Assembly (NCBI GenBank): GCA_948144175.1
Contig: CANXME010002307.1
Coordinates: forward strand, 2,377,001 to 2,441,000
Reading direction: 5' to 3'
Length of the DNA stretch: 64,000 nt
DNA from: Closterium sp. NIES-65
Lineage: Eukaryota; Streptophyta; Zygnematophyceae; Desmidiales; Closteriaceae
Of the stretch, positions 21,830-34,320 are shown one piece after another. Under the pieces are notes generated by a model that searched no databases, was not told the origin of the DNA, and saw only the letters and a list, made by a program, of their open reading frames with translations. Every line of letters begins with the position of its first letter. The first letter of the stretch is position 1. Position numbers and translations under genes: made by a program.

Positions 21830-22560
21830 CTGCAAAGGTGGTTGCTGCGGCTGCAGCTGCTAATGCTGCTACTACGACTGCTGCTGCTACAACTGCTGCT
21901 GCTGCTCCTGTTGCTGCTCCTCCTGCTGCTGCTGCTCCTTTTGCTGCTCCTCCTGCTGCTGCTCCTCCTGCTGCTGCTCCTCTTCTTGCTACTCCTCCTG
22001 CTGCTGCTCCTCCTCCTACTGGTCCTCCTCCTGCTGCTGCTCCTCCTGCTGCTGCTCCTCCCATTGCTACTTCTCCTCCTCCTGCTACTCCTCCTTCTGC
22101 TGCTGCTCCTCCTACTGCTGCTCCTCCTGTTGCTGCTGCTGCTCCTCCTGCTGCTGCTGCTCCTCTTGCTACTGTTGCTCCTCCTGCTACTTCTCCTCCT
22201 CCTACTGCTGCTGCTCCTCTTGCTGCTGCCCCTCTTCCTGCTGCTGCTCCTCCTCATGCTGCTCCTCCTCCTACTGCTGCTCCTCCTCTTGCTCCTCCTC
22301 CTCTTGCTGCTCCTCCTCCTGCTGCTCCTTTTGTTGCTCCTCCTCTTGCTGCTGCTCCTCCTCCTGCTACTGTTGTTGCTGCTGTTGCTGCTCCTCCTGC
22401 TGCTACTCCTCCTACTGCTGATGCTCTTCTTGCTACTGCTGCTCCTCCTCCTGCTGCTACTGCTGCTGCTGCTGCTACTGCTGCTGCTGCTGCTACTGTC
22501 GCAGCTGCTCCTCCTCCTTCTGCTACTACTCCCGCTGCTGTTGCTCCAGCTGTAGCCTCT
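21830..22560. repeat. About 730-bp GCT/CCT trinucleotide array in copia C linker
   Basis: Almost pure mixture of GCT, CCT and ACT triplets on the plus strand. On the element's sense strand it follows a Gln/Glu/Arg-rich stretch (ELRRLEREEQQRLERER), so it probably grew from Gln/Glu codons of the integrase-RT linker. The long Leu-, Ala/Pro- or Ser/Arg-only open frames here are products of the repeat, not genes. Confidence 0.85.
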
Positions 22561-22619
22561 CCCTCTCCAACCTCTGCTGCTCCTCACGCTCCAGCCGACG
22601 AAGCTCCTGGAAACGGGTC

Positions 22620-24670
22620 AGGTAGCGGCGGGGAGGGGGAGTAGGCGCCGCAGAAGTAGCACCTCCAGTGCCAGTACCGATGACTCCAGCACTCCTAGGA
22701 CCAGTACCTCCAGAACTGGCACCCCCAGTGCCAACAAAGACAGCTCCAGCACCCCCTGTATCGGCGCCTCTAGCTCCGACACCCCCAAAACCAGCACCTC
22801 CAAAACTAGCACCTCCAGTGCCAATACCCTTAGCTCCAGCACCCCCAGAACTAGCACCTCTAGTGCCCATACCCTCAGCTCCAGCACCCTCAGAACTAGC
22901 ACCTCCAACGCCCGCTCCTCCAACACCAACACCTCCAAAGTCTACTGCAACGTGTCGCGGTCGTGCCAAAGGCCGCGGCGGTAACTGTGAATACGACTGT
23001 GCGGAAGGAGACGACACCTGAGGTGCAACCGAAGGAAAAGCGGTAGCATGGGACACACCTGACAAGGCAGGACAAGGGGGGGGCGGGTGTACCGGAGGAG
23101 CGGGAGCAGGAGGAGGAGTGGGGGCAAGGAAAAGGGGAGGGGGGGGAACCGGGAGACCTCGACAGGGGTACCGGACGTAGTAGGACACAGACTCGTCAAA
23201 CCGGACGTCGCGAGAGTCGAGGAACCGGTAGAGGGGCGTGTGATAAAAGGTGTAGTCAGAGGAGCCACTGGGAACCCAAGGAAGACACAGGGTAGGGCGC
23301 GAGCCGAGAGCTTGTCCGCAGAGGTGTCGCGGACAAGCGCAAGGCAGTCCGACGCGACACTTAGGGACCCAGTCCAAAGACTGGTTACTGAAGCCCCTGG
23401 CCGTGAGACACGAGGCCAGAGGTTCAGCTGGTGGGCGGTGTAGCGAACCACGTAGGGCCACAGAAAATGGGGCGCATGGGCGTGGATCATGGAGGTACGG
23501 GCGATCTCCATGACCAAGACTATGCGGCGCTCAGCAACCCCATTCTGCTGTGGGGACTCTGGAAGCGTCCAGGACTGAGTGATGCCCTGCTCACTACAGA
23601 ATTCGGCAAGAATGCCAGAGCGAAACTCATCCCCACGGTCGGAGTGAAGACAACTGACACGACGGCTGCGAGTGGACTCAGTGGCCAACAACCACCTGAT
23701 CAACGTAGAAGTCACGTCAGAATTCTTCGCCAGGGGGAACACGGTGGTGTAGCGCGAGTTGTCGTCAATGACAACTAGAAAGAAGCTCTCCCTTTCGGGC
23801 CCAGTGCGAGGGGCGAGGCCTCAGACGTCCAAGCGGAGAGTCTCAAAGGGCTCGGTGGCCGGACGAAGGGAGGAGGAGTGAGGGGTGGCGCGTAGCCGAC
23901 CCTCAACGCAAGGAGTGCACTGCGGCGCGGGCGAAGGGGGGAGCGAAAGAAAGAGGCGCGGAAGACCGGAGTCAAGACCCTGACTGGACATGCTATGGAG
24001 GCGTGGGATGGACGGGTGACCAAGACAGTGGTGCCACAAGACTGTCGGGTGGGAGAGTGACCGATAGGAGCACGATGCAGTGACCTGACCAGACGCAGCT
24101 ACCTGACCAGACGCAACTACATGACCAGACGCAGCTACCGGACCATATGCAGCTACCTAGGGGGTGTGCAGTGTGCAGAACGAATATTCCCGAGTGGGGC
24201 TCTCTGGTGAACGTGGCAAGAACTACCCCAGTAGAAGCGTCTGTACAGATCGCAGTCCTCCCGTGCGCAGGAAAAGTGACTGTGACCCCACGATTTTGAA
24301 GATATCCAACACCTATCAGGTTCCGAGAGAATGAGGGGATGTAGTGACCACTGAGGACACCAGAGGGGACAAGTAGGCACGGGAGGGTGATAGAACTGCG
24401 AGCGACTGCTGGTCCAAAAGTAGTATTAGCTAGAGCAACTGTAACCGGGACAGAAAGAGGTGTGACAGTGGTGTGGTCTCGGAAGAAGCACTGCAACGCA
24501 CCAGAGTCTAGCGTGAAAGAGAGCGGCGCGTCAACCGCAGGCACACATGGGCTAGTAACTACACAAGCACCTACACTAGAAGCACAAGTTCCCACACTAG
24601 TAGAATGTCCTAAGCTAGGCACATGCAAATCAACAGATCCAATAGTACTAGAGTTATCAATAAACATGGC
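22620..24670 (-). pseudogene. Protease, integrase and linker region of copia C
   Basis: Protease FTLDSGALQCFF near 24515. Pre-integrase HHCLGHPSIPRLHSM near 24020. Integrase HSDRGDEF and QQNGVAERRIVLVMEIARTSMIHAHAP (about 23650-23480). A Gly-Ala-rich linker (22640-22960) follows. Fossil, several breaks. Confidence 0.82.
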
Positions 24671-24689
24671 ACTATAAGCTTCCTACATA

Positions 24690-25024
24690 GATATAGAATG
24701 AATATGGTAACCATGGCAAGACAGAGTAGGCCAATGCGGAAGTGATGAGTCAGGCCCAAAACGCTCATGGTAGAGGTTGTCGAGGCGGCCGTAGCAGCGG
24801 GATGCAGAGTGGTTAGGGCGCAAGCAGGTAGTGCTAGCGTCAGGGCCAGTCACAATCCTGTACTGGTAGGGGCCGACGTCGCGACCACCGCGGTGAGCCG
24901 CCCATCTGGCTGTACTGCTGCTGGGGCCGACACTCCTCAGGGCGAGCGGTCCCCACTGCCGGGAGTGCTGCGACTGCTGCCACTGCGGCTGACCCTGCTG
25001 TTGTAGAACTCTACTGGACGCCAT
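24690..25024 (-). pseudogene. gag remnant of copia C
   Basis: Minus-strand block with RIVTGPDASTTC, HSASRCYGRLDNLY and LPHWPTL matches the knuckle and post-knuckle part of the B gag. A Gln-rich segment takes the place of the poly-Gly tract. Confidence 0.65.
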
Positions 25025-25489
25025 CGTACAAGCCAGAGGGGCGTGAGAGCAGGATGAGCTAGTAACAGTCGCACGGAAACGTGGCGTGGAGGCTAGCCTA
25101 GAAACCGGTGAAGAGGGTGGCGAACGGTGCTAAAATGCAAAGTCGAAGAAAATGAGGAACAACTAGGCTAGAAGCTTTACGACTCGCTCGAAGAGGTGAG
25201 TGCGGCGGCCAGCCGCCGTGAGAAACGTCTATGGCCGGAGGCGTGTGGGTGGGACAGCATGTACGTGTGCAGTTGCAGCTGCCGGGTGTGGTCGAGTGCG
25301 GTTGAGTGCGATTGAGTGTGGTCTAGACCAGACCTGTCGAAGTTCCTGGGACCCATACTTGCGCTCCCCAGCTCCTCCCCAGCTGACCCTGTTTTTGGTG
25401 TAGCTGAGCATATGGGCGCCCTTAACGGTCACGGGCGCACCCCAAAGTGAAAAATTCAAATCCGGGCCTGTGAAGAGTTTGCACTTAGA

Positions 25490-25602
25490 CGCTAAGGGAA
25501 AATTTGGGTGCTCCAAAGCTGACTTAATCACCTGAATCACTTTACAAACACGGGAAAAACGCTAAGGGAAAAATCTACTCCTCTCCTGCAAAATAAGGAG
25601 AA

Positions 25603-25638
<36 letters not shown>

Positions 25639-25990
25639 TTAAAGAGGCTAAGGGAAAATTCGGGTGCTCCAAGCTGACCTAGACACTTTACAAACACAGG
25701 ATGGCTAGAAAACGTTAAGGGAAAAATCCACTCCTCTCGTGCAACCTAAGGAGAAAGGGGGGGGAGGGGGGGGACACTCAGACGCTAAGGGGAAATTCGG
25801 GTGCTCCAAGCTGGCTTAGACATTTTACAAACACAGGATTGGCTAGAAAACGCTAAGGGAAAATCCACTCCTCTCGTGTTAGGAGGAAAGGGGGGGGGGG
25901 GGGGGGGGGGGGGACACTTAGACGCTAAGGGAAAATTCGGGTGCTCCAAGCTGACTTAGACACTTTACAAACACAGGATTGGCTAGAAAA
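25490..25990. repeat. Tandem repeat with long G runs in copia C leader
   Basis: About 3.5 copies of a 130-150-bp unit: CGCTAAGGGAAAATTCGGG, TGCTCCAAGCTGACTTAGAC, TTTACAAACACAGGAT, then ACTCCTCTCGTGC and a poly-G run. G runs of 33 (25603-25635) and 24 (25890-25913) are present. The fourth unit is cut by element G and resumes at 27587. Confidence 0.85.
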
Positions 25991-26131
25991 TGTCAGAATG
26001 TTATGTTATCTAGCCTGCAGTGGGGTGCTCCATAGCGAGTACAACCCAGTTAGGGTTTGCTATTTGTATCCAACTGCTTGCTAGTGAACCTCCTCTTTCT
26101 TCATTCTTACTTTTCACTGCTGATTCTGACA
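25991..26131 (+). repeat. 5' LTR of element G
   Basis: 141 bp TGTCAGAATG...GATTCTGACA, followed by the primer site. Confidence 0.93.
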
Positions 26132-26399
26132 TGCTATCAGAGCAGGTCGATCCCCTTGGGTCGATCCTGTGGGTGGGCCCACCACCTAAAGCTTCCGCTG
26201 CTCTACTACTGTCGCGTGCCCCGAGCGCACTACCCTTCCTTCCTGCCGCGCGCTCCGCGCGCGGCGAAATTTTTTCTTCCCGCCGCGCGTCTGCTGCGCG
26301 CGGCGGTTTTCCTGTGTGGCGCGCGCCCGGGGGGGCGCGCGGCCCTTTCTTCTTCCTGGCGCCCCCTTGCGAGCCGCGCGCTGCCCCCGCCCGTCCGTC

Positions 26400-26720
26400 G
26401 CGGTGCCCTGAGGAGTCGCGCGCGACCCCTTGCCCAGCTCGTCGCGGCGCTCTGGGGTGCACACGCGGCCCCGCCCTGCTCGTCGCGGCGCCCTGGGGAG
26501 CCGCATGCGCCCTGGGGAGCCGCATGCGCCCCCTGCTTGTCCGTCGCGGCGCCCTGGGGAGCCGCGCCCGCCCCCTGCCCTTTTGTCGCGGCGCCCTGGG
26601 GAGCCGCGCCCGCCCCCTGCCCTTTCGTCGCGGCGCCCTGGGGAGCCGCGCCCGCCCCATGCCCGTCCGTCGCGGCGCCCTGGGGAGCCGCGCGCGCCAC
26701 CCCTCTGCCCCGCCCGTCCG
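26400..26720. repeat. GC-rich tandem repeat inside element G
   Basis: About 57-60-bp units containing GTCGCGGCGCCCTGGGGAG and CCGCCCCCTGCCC, roughly five copies. Open frames here are repeat products. Confidence 0.7.
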
Positions 26721-27440
26721 TTTTGGCACCCTGGGGGTCGTGAGCCGTCCCTCCCCTCACCGTCCCCCGCGCTCCTGCCCCTATCCCATCCGTTTTAGGG
26801 TTTTGGGGGTGAGGGGTGTGGGGGTGGTGCTTGTGGCGGTTTCGGTTGTGCGCGCCGTCCCCTTCTCCTCCTCCTACTTCGTCTCCCACTCCTGCAGCTG
26901 TCGCTGAGGGGGGTGGATGAGTGAGAGACTGGGGTTTAGGGTTTAAGGGGGGTGCCTTGGGAGTGGAGCTAGGGGTGAAACTGGGGGTGTGTGTGGGGGG
27001 GTGTGGGACTGCTTGGGGAGGCTGAGAGGAGGCTGCCGTCTTGTCGTCCGCAGCACCTGTAGTCCGGGGCGCTGTCCTGGTAGCTCAGAGAGCCTGCTGC
27101 GCCTGTCGCCCGTGGGTCCGTTGCTCCTGTAGCTCGTCGTAGCCCGTGAGCCAGTTACTCCAGTAGTCTGGGGCGCTGTCCCGGTAGCCACTGTGCCAGC
27201 CGCTCTTGTAGCCCGTGTGTCTGCAGCTTCAGCCGTCGTCTCCCATCTTCTCTCCTCTCACAGTCCCTCCTCCTCCTCACTTGCCCGCTGTGACTACCAC
27301 TAGCATTGCTCATAAGTGTGAACTTTAAACTGTTGCTTCTTGTAATTGTGCTCAGAATGTGTGGTGACATTGTGATCCACCCTGAGCTTGTTCTGCTTTG
27401 CTTACTGTGCTGATTACACCCCACTTTGGCTATGGGGGTG

Positions 27441-27581
27441 TGTCAGAATGTTATGTTATCTAGCCTGCAGTGGGGTGCTCCATAGCGAGTACAACCCAGT
27501 TAGGGTTTGCTATTTGTATCCAACTGCTTGCTAGTGAACCTCCTCTTTCTTCATTCTTACTTTTCACTGCTGATTCCGACA
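27441..27581 (+). repeat. 3' LTR of element G
   Basis: 141 bp, one difference from the 5' copy. Confidence 0.93.
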
Positions 27582-28071
27582 GAAAACGCTAAGGGAAAAA
27601 TCCACTCCTCTCGTGCACCCTAAGGAGAAAGGGGGGGTGGGGTCAGTTAGAATTTGGGGGGGGGTGGGTCCTACAACCAGAAACCAAAACTTTGAAACAG
27701 GGGAAGGCCTGGTTTGGGCCCTTAACGCATCCAGGGAAGGGTCGAGCAAGGCACTTAGTGGCACGGGTGCAGTGCGAATCCAACACTTTTGGCAGTCGAG
27801 CTGGAGCGAAGGTAGCCCGAAATGTTCAGGGCATTAAGGGCATATGCCCTTGAATCGACAGGCCTGGTCTAGACCGGTGGGGAGTGGTTAGTAGCGGGTA
27901 ATAATGGTCAAGTTCCATAGGAAAAGAGTGGGCTCTTCAAGGAGCATGGGCAGCAATGCGTAGCGAAGGCACGTGGAGTTACTTCTCGCGCGTTTGCCGA
28001 GTGTGTATGTGGGGGGGGGGAGGGGGTTAAGAGGCGTGACGGGACGTTACAGGGCGCATTACAGACGAGGC
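27582..28071. other. Remainder of copia C leader between G and F
   Basis: The tandem-repeat unit resumes at 27587, followed by about 400 bp without a gene. It ends with the GAGGC duplication of F (28067-28071). Confidence 0.6.
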
Positions 28072-28198
28072 TGTTCGAATGAGAAGGTTGGTTGCACTAG
28101 GATGATCGAGAGTACAAGTAGGAAAGCCTAGAGTTGTGTACCCCCTAAGGCTAAACCCACTATAGCCTACAAAACTATAACATATATATTTTTTGACA
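28072..28198 (-). repeat. 3' LTR of copia F
   Basis: 127 bp, TGTTCGAATG...TTTTTTGACA on the plus strand. Confidence 0.92.
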
Positions 28199-28429
28199 CA
28201 CCCCCATAGGCAAAGTGAGGGAGAGTAAAGTCAGGAAAGGCAAAGCAAGCTCAGGGTGGATCACAAAGTCACCACACACTCTGAGCACGGGCAAAGGGCC
28301 ACAAGGCCAGTTCACATGCAGAGGCATATATACAACAAAAACAGCACAGTGATCTCTATCTAGCAGTGCAAACATGCAGGTATATATATAAAGATCACAG
28401 TACAAGCAAAGCCTACACCAAGTGAGGAC

Positions 28430-29900
28430 AAGTGGGCACAAGCCCTAGCAAAGTACAAAAACGCTGATGATCACCAGACTGAAGTGCCTTGGTGAATATA
28501 TCAGCAGTGTTGGCCTGAGTGGCCACGTAACGCAGAAGAAGCTGACCACGCTGCTGCAACTCTCGAGCCAGGAAGTAACGTAGAGCGATGTGCTTCGTTT
28601 TGTGCTCTAGTCTGTGCTCCTCACACAAGGCAATGGTAGCCTTGTTGTCAACGTACAGCACTGGAGGAGAACGAGGCCGCTCTCCCAGGTCGGTCAGCAG
28701 GTAGGTGAGCCAGCGTAACTCCTGTGCAGCCATGGCTGTGGCGTAGATCTCAGCCTCACAACTGGAGCTGAGAACTGAAGACGAACGTGTAGAACGCCAC
28801 GAAACTGAGCCAGAGCCAAGACTGAAGGTGTAACCCTGTGACGACCGCTGAGTAGCCTGGTCGTCAACCCAAGAAGCGTCTTAGGGCCCAGTGAGAACAA
28901 CTGAGCTCCTCCCTCCAAGCACGAGCCCCATGCCCGATGTACTGCACAAGTAGTGCAATACCCTCTTTGCAGCATCCTAGTGCACCTTTCGGTGCCTACC
29001 AGGAGCCACGTAGCGGGCCAAAAGGCCAAGAGGGTACGCTAGGTCAGGACGAGTGCAAGTCATCAGGTACATGAGGCAGTCAACTAGCTCTGGGTAAGGA
29101 CCACTCGGCTCTACGGACTCATCCGAAGGCAGAGCTGAGAGCGAGTGACCTGTAGCCAGAGGAGTGGCCTGTGCTGAGGACCAGGTGAAGCCGAAGCGCT
29201 GAAGGACCTGCTGCACCATGTGTGACTGAGTCAGTGTGATGGTGCGGCGTGCTCTGTCCCGGGTGATCTGCAAGCCAAGGTAGCTGCGCAGTTCACCCAG
29301 GTCTGTGCACGTATGTCTCTTCTGCAGCTCCGACTTCACGTGGGCGAGAGCCTCAGTCTCAGCAGTGGCAAAGACCAAGTCGTCGACGTACACGAGGATG
29401 TAGAACGGCGGCAGCGACGTGTCGGTGCGCAGAAACAGCGACGGGTCAGCTGTAGAAGGCGCGAACCCAAGAGCCGCAAGAGTAGTCCTCAGTGTGTCGT
29501 GCCACTCACGTGGCGCCTGGCGGAGACCGTAGACCGGCCGCCGGAGGCTCCACTGGGTACCAGGGGGAAACGACCAAGTGAAGCCAGGAGGGCGACGCAG
29601 CCAGATCTCCTCGTGCAGGCTGCCCTGCAAGAAAGTCGTGCTGAAGTTTAGAGAGTGAAGCTCGTAGTCACGCTGAGCGGCAACGTGCAGTAGCACCCAA
29701 AGAGTGGTCATCTTTGGGGTGGGGGAGAAGGTCTGAAAGAAGTCAACTCCCTCTCGCAGGCTTAAGCCTCGAGCAACTTAACAAGCCTTGAAGACACGCG
29801 GAGAACCCGGCGGCCGCTTCACCCTAAAAATCCACATGCCACTGACGATGTTCGCCCCAGGAGGGGGAACCTCATCGACATAGGTGCCAGTGGACTTCCA
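28430..29900 (-). pseudogene. RT and RNase H region of copia F
   Basis: YVDDLVFA box near 29385, QSHMVQQVLQRFGF near 29205, RNase H blocks YVDNKATIALCEEH and HKTKHIALRYFLAREL near 28650-28560. Nearly the same sequence as A. Confidence 0.87.
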
Positions 29901-30499
29901 GGATGCCATCTCTGCGTCCATGGCTGACTATCACTGAGAGGAGTACTCACCCGCGATCGCCTCAGCGTAAGAGTGCGGGGTCGGGATGTCTGGAGCATCC
30001 GGGTCTCCCTCAGGGGCAAGCAGCATGGACACGAGATGAGGCGCAGCGGCTGCAAGACACTCAAGGTCCTCCTGTCTGTCCTCAAGGACGTCCGTGCCTA
30101 GAGCACACTCACCCCCGACGGACGGAGGACAGGGAGACTCAGACTCAGCAACAAGACTCGCGGAGTAGTCTAGACGACAGTGAGCAGCAGAGTCGACAAG
30201 CTCAGCAACTAGGGCAGACGCAGCAGCAGACTCAGAGGAAGGGTCAGTGACAGCAGTGGCCAGGAGACGCGTGACAGTAGGACTGGCAGCATGAACCCGG
30301 TCAGACTCCGGGTCAGCAAGGACAGGAAGAGAGGACGTAGGAGGAGATGGCAGAGGGACACGCAGTGGAGTAGTGGAAGGACGTAGAGTCATATAGTGTG
30401 TGCCAGGGACAGGTGGAGGACGCTCACGTGGAGCACGGCGACTAGAGCGAGCAGCATGAACAGGCGACACAGAACGAGACTCAGGCGACATAGGACGAG

Positions 30500-31350
30500 A
30501 CTCAGAATCACGACGCTCTGTAAGACCGCCTGTCGGACCAGTATAGGGAGAAGGACCAGGAAGTGGCGAGGCAGGCGGTAGTTGTGACTGCGACTGGACA
30601 GGCGGAGGACACTCTAAGGAGGGAGCAGGACAAGGAGGAGGTGGCTGACCAAGAACCTGCTGGAGGAGTGGAGCGAAGTACGGTCGCGGCCGTGCAGTGC
30701 CCCCCGAACTAGTAGAGACAGATACAGAACCTCCAATAGCAGCTCCAACTCCTGCAGCACCATCAGCAGCTCCAGTACCTCCAGTAGCATCAGCAGCTCA
30801 AGTACCTCCAGCAGCACCAGCAGCACCTCCAGCAGCACCCCCAGTCCTAGCAGCTCCAGTACCGCCAGTATGAGCACCTCCAGGACTAGTGGCTCCAGCA
30901 CCTCCAGTGCCGACCCCAGGGTTAGTAGCAACACCACCTGTAGTAGGCACAGCACCCTCAGCTCCAGCTCCAGTAGCACCACGGAGGCGGCGAGAGTACC
31001 GAGAGTACCACTCACGCAGCTGCTGGGAAGAGAGAGCACCCCCAGGCGCAGTACCCCCAGGCTCAAGACCTCCAGACTCAGCACTCCCAGGGACAACACC
31101 CCCAGGCTCAGCACCCGCAGTCTCCGCACCCCCAGGCTCAGCACCGCCAGACTCTGCACCCCCAGGCTCAGCACCCCCAGTCTCCACACCCCCAGTCTCA
31201 GCACCCCCTGTTCCAGTACCCCCAGACCCAGCACCACCAGGCTCAGCACGCTCAGGCTCGGCACGCTCAGTACCTCGCGGAGGACCAGAGTTGACAGCTA
31301 CCTCGACAGGCTCGACCGGGTCTACCAAGGAAACACCTGAGGGAGCAGGA
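30500..31350 (-). repeat. Repeat-rich integrase-RT linker of copia F
   Basis: 15-bp units coding PGGAE/TGGAE (about 31030-31270) and Gly-Ala-rich TGGAA units (30720-30900). A QLREWYSR motif sits near 31010. The equivalent linker in A spans about 2160-2870. Confidence 0.75.
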
Positions 31351-31449
31351 CCCTGGGGAGGAAGGGGATCTACCAAAGCAGCACCTGGCGTGAGGAAGAG
31401 CGGCGGGGGGGGGAGCGGAGCAGTGCGGTAGGGGAAGAGACGGTAGAAG

Positions 31450-32800
31450 GGGACCGACTCGTCAAGCGTGATATCCTGAGAGGCGAAGACCCTGCGCGAG
31501 GTGGGGTGGTAAAACTGCCAGCCAGGCGCGTCACGGACAAAGCCAAGGAAGACACAGGGAGCAGCGCGGGCGGAGAGCTTGTCCGCGGACGTATCGCGGA
31601 CAAAGGCACGAGATCCCCAGACCCGGAACACTGACGCATCGCCAACCTCTCCCGTCCAACGCAGCGTCGGCGAGGTCCCCGGAACGGAGACATGGGGCCA
31701 GAGGTTGAGCTGATGCGCGGCGTAGCAGACCGCAAACGGCCACAGAAAATGGGGGGCAGCCGCATGGACCTAGGAGGTACGAGCGACCTTCATGACCAAG
31801 CCAATGCTGCGCTCAGCAACCCCATTCTACTGAGGAGAGGCCGGAAGCGTGAACATCGGGCGAATGCCCTCCCCCTGACAGAAGGTCTCCAAGAGACCGG
31901 AGGAAAACTCACCACCTCTGTCAGAGTGAAGTTGCAGGACGGGAAAGTCCGTACGAAAGCGCCTCTCCTGCTGGAGACGGGTAGCGCGGATCCAAGGGAT
32001 CAAAACAGCAGGGACCTCTCCCTTGGTGCGCAGGGGGAAGACCGTGGTGTAACGTGTGTATTCGTCAACTACCAGCAGGAAGTAGCGCTCTCCTCCCTGT
32101 CCACGGACGCGGGCTGGGCCCCATACGTCCATGTGCAGGGTCTGCAGAGGGGCCTCCGTCGGGGGAAACTCAGAGGAGTGAGGGGTGGCATACTGCCGCC
32201 CCTCAACACACGGAAGGCAGGGAGGGGCAGGGGACGGTGGCAAGGGAGGCATTGACCTGGGGAGACCAGACACAAGGTAACGGGAGTGCATGCCACGAAG
32301 GCGCTGCATCGAAGGGTGCCCAAGGCGGTGGTGCCAGAGGACCGTCCGGTGCGACAGAGTGCGACACGAGCAGGGGGCGGACACCTGACCTGACGCATAC
32401 GCAGACGCCGCTACCTGAAGGGACTCAGTGGTCAGTGTGTACAAGTCCGACCCCGGCTGCCGAGTGAAGGTAGCCAGGTGTCGACCCGTGTGGGCACACG
32501 TGCAGTGTGTCACACACTCGTAGGCAGGGGTGAACTGGTGAACACCCGCATCTTGGAGCGCGGAACCAGCCACCAAGTTTGTAGAGAACGAGGGGAGGTA
32601 AAGGCCCGACAGGGTGCCGGACGGGACAGCAGGACAAGGGAGGCCAGTGGTGGAGGTCGCAAGGACCGGACCCTCGGAGGGGTCAGCCAGGGAGACAGCA
32701 ATCGGCCTATGGAGCTGCTCTAGGGCAGTGCAGTCGCGAAAGAAACAGCGAGAAGCACCAGAGTCCAGTGTGAAGGTGTGCAGTGAGGCAGTAGACGCAG
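31450..32800 (-). pseudogene. Protease and integrase region of copia F
   Basis: Protease FTLDSGASRCFF near 32775, pre-integrase HHRLGHPSMQRLRGM near 32320, integrase DVWGP, HSDRGGEFSSG and the FRVWGSRAFV block (about 32130-31610). Confidence 0.87.
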
Positions 32801-33039
32801 AACCTGAAAGCGCAGACTCACAAGTACCTGAAGCACCAGACACACCTGCACCTAGAGCAGCAGCCTCACTAGGACCTGGGGCAGCGGACACACTGGCACC
32901 TAGAGCGGCAGCCTCACTGGTCCCAATGCCTGGGTCTGGTGGCACACACAAGTAACAGTCACCCTCAACACTAATAGTCAATGCATACATGGATCCTAGG
33001 ATAACATCAAAGTCAAGTGCAAACACATCAATGTTCTTT

Positions 33040-34320
33040 TTAAGCAGATCAGCCTAGCGGGGCAGCTCAGAGGCCTCAGGGAACTGTGCACGCCAGGCGT
33101 CGTCGAGACGGAAGAAGCAGCGCTACGGCGTGTGGAACCTCCCACACGTCTGACCAGCGCGGTCACCTGTGCGGATGACATACGTGCAGGTATCCCCTCC
33201 CCCAGACCCCCCATGCTGAGAGTACCACTCACGAAGCTACTGGGGCGACGGGGTCTCTCCGAGACGCTGCTGCTGGCGCTGGACACCACCCGAACCTCCA
33301 CGCTGCGCTGGTCCACCCTGACCACCACCCGTGCCGCTGCCACCACGCCCACCGCCGCCTCCACCACCGCCTCCACCCCGGCCTCCTCCACCACCACTAC
33401 CGCCACCACCCCCGCCGCTGCCACCGACCCCCCCAGCCCCGCCACCACCCCCACCACCACCACCCCCACCGCCCCCACCTCCACCCCCACCTCCCCCGCT
33501 GGCACCACCACCACCCTTGCCCCCCTTGCCCTTGCCGCCCTTGCACCTCCAGCTAGGAGGAGACGCAGCCCCGACTTCCTCTGCACCAAGGAAGTCGACA
33601 GCGGCAGCTGAGGCAACCGAGGGGAGAAGGGGGGGAGGGGAACACCCGTCAAAGAGGGGCGTGCGGGGGTCGCCACGAGAGGCACCTACAGCATTGATGC
33701 TAGACTCAGCTGCAAGCAGATGCTTCTCGAGGAGGTCAATGGTGAGCTCGGTGGGGGAGAGGGCGAGAAAGTGGTCCCTGACTGCGCGAAGGGAGTCAGG
33801 GAGGCGGGCGACTAGGTGGTAGAGAACGAGGTACATCGGGGGGGGGGGGGGGGGGTTCTTGGCGAGGAACTCAGCAGGAAGGGCGGCGCGGAAGCGAGTG
33901 TCACTGGTGCGGAGGTGGGTAATGAGGTCAGCGACTGAGGGAAAGGCGGCGAGATCGGGGAAAAGATAGGGCAGCGAGAGACGGCCTATCGTAGCAGAGG
34001 CAGGCGAGGAGTAGCGAGCGACGTCTGCAGTGTACAGTGCCTTAGCAGTTTTGTGCTGGCCGAAGTGTACGCGCTCATCTAACGGCAGGTGGCTGCGAAT
34101 GGCTAGGCGAGCGTGGGCGTCACGAGTCTGCTACTGGGAGCGGGCTGTACTGTCAGCAGTGTCAGCAGGTGCTAGAGCGGTTCCGGACGCGTGGTCATAC
34201 AGTGAGACATCATCCTTAGCAGTGATCTAGAGGAAGAGGTGGAGATCGTCAAGCCAAGCATCAAACTGGAGCGGACGGCCCTCAGCATCGAAAGAGAGAA
34301 CAGTGGGTGTAGCATTAGTG
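33040..34320 (-). pseudogene. gag region of copia F
   Basis: LVLYHLVARLPDSLRAVRDHFLAL block near 33820, poly-Gly tract about 33290-33520, knuckle-like block near 33130-33190. The N-terminal part reaches about 34310. Confidence 0.8.

Larger units (their letters stand above)
25991..27581 (+). mobile_element. Non-autonomous LTR element G (LARD-like)
   Basis: Two 141-bp LTRs (one difference) bound a 1.3-kb interior with no gag or pol. The GAAAA duplication lies at 25986-25990 and 27582-27586. The primer site TGCTATCAGAGC is at 26132, and a TATGGGGGTG purine tract precedes the 3' LTR. The end of the interior (27350-27440) is homologous to the region inside the 3' LTR of copia F (reverse complement of about 28198-28290), so G is probably an internally deleted relative of these copia elements. 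GC-rich GCGGCGCCCTGGGGAGCCGC repeats fill 26400-26700. Young. Confidence 0.9.

Noticed and set aside
21763-22644. Poly-Leu, Ala/Pro and Ser/Arg proteins
   Set aside because: Frames of the GCT/CCT array; no start context or domain.
25490-25990. CRISPR-like repeat array
   Set aside because: Units are 130-150 bp, contiguous and eukaryotic; no spacer structure.
26890-26950. TTTAGGG-like units suggesting interstitial telomere repeats
   Set aside because: Only two or three imperfect units inside the GC-rich interior of element G.
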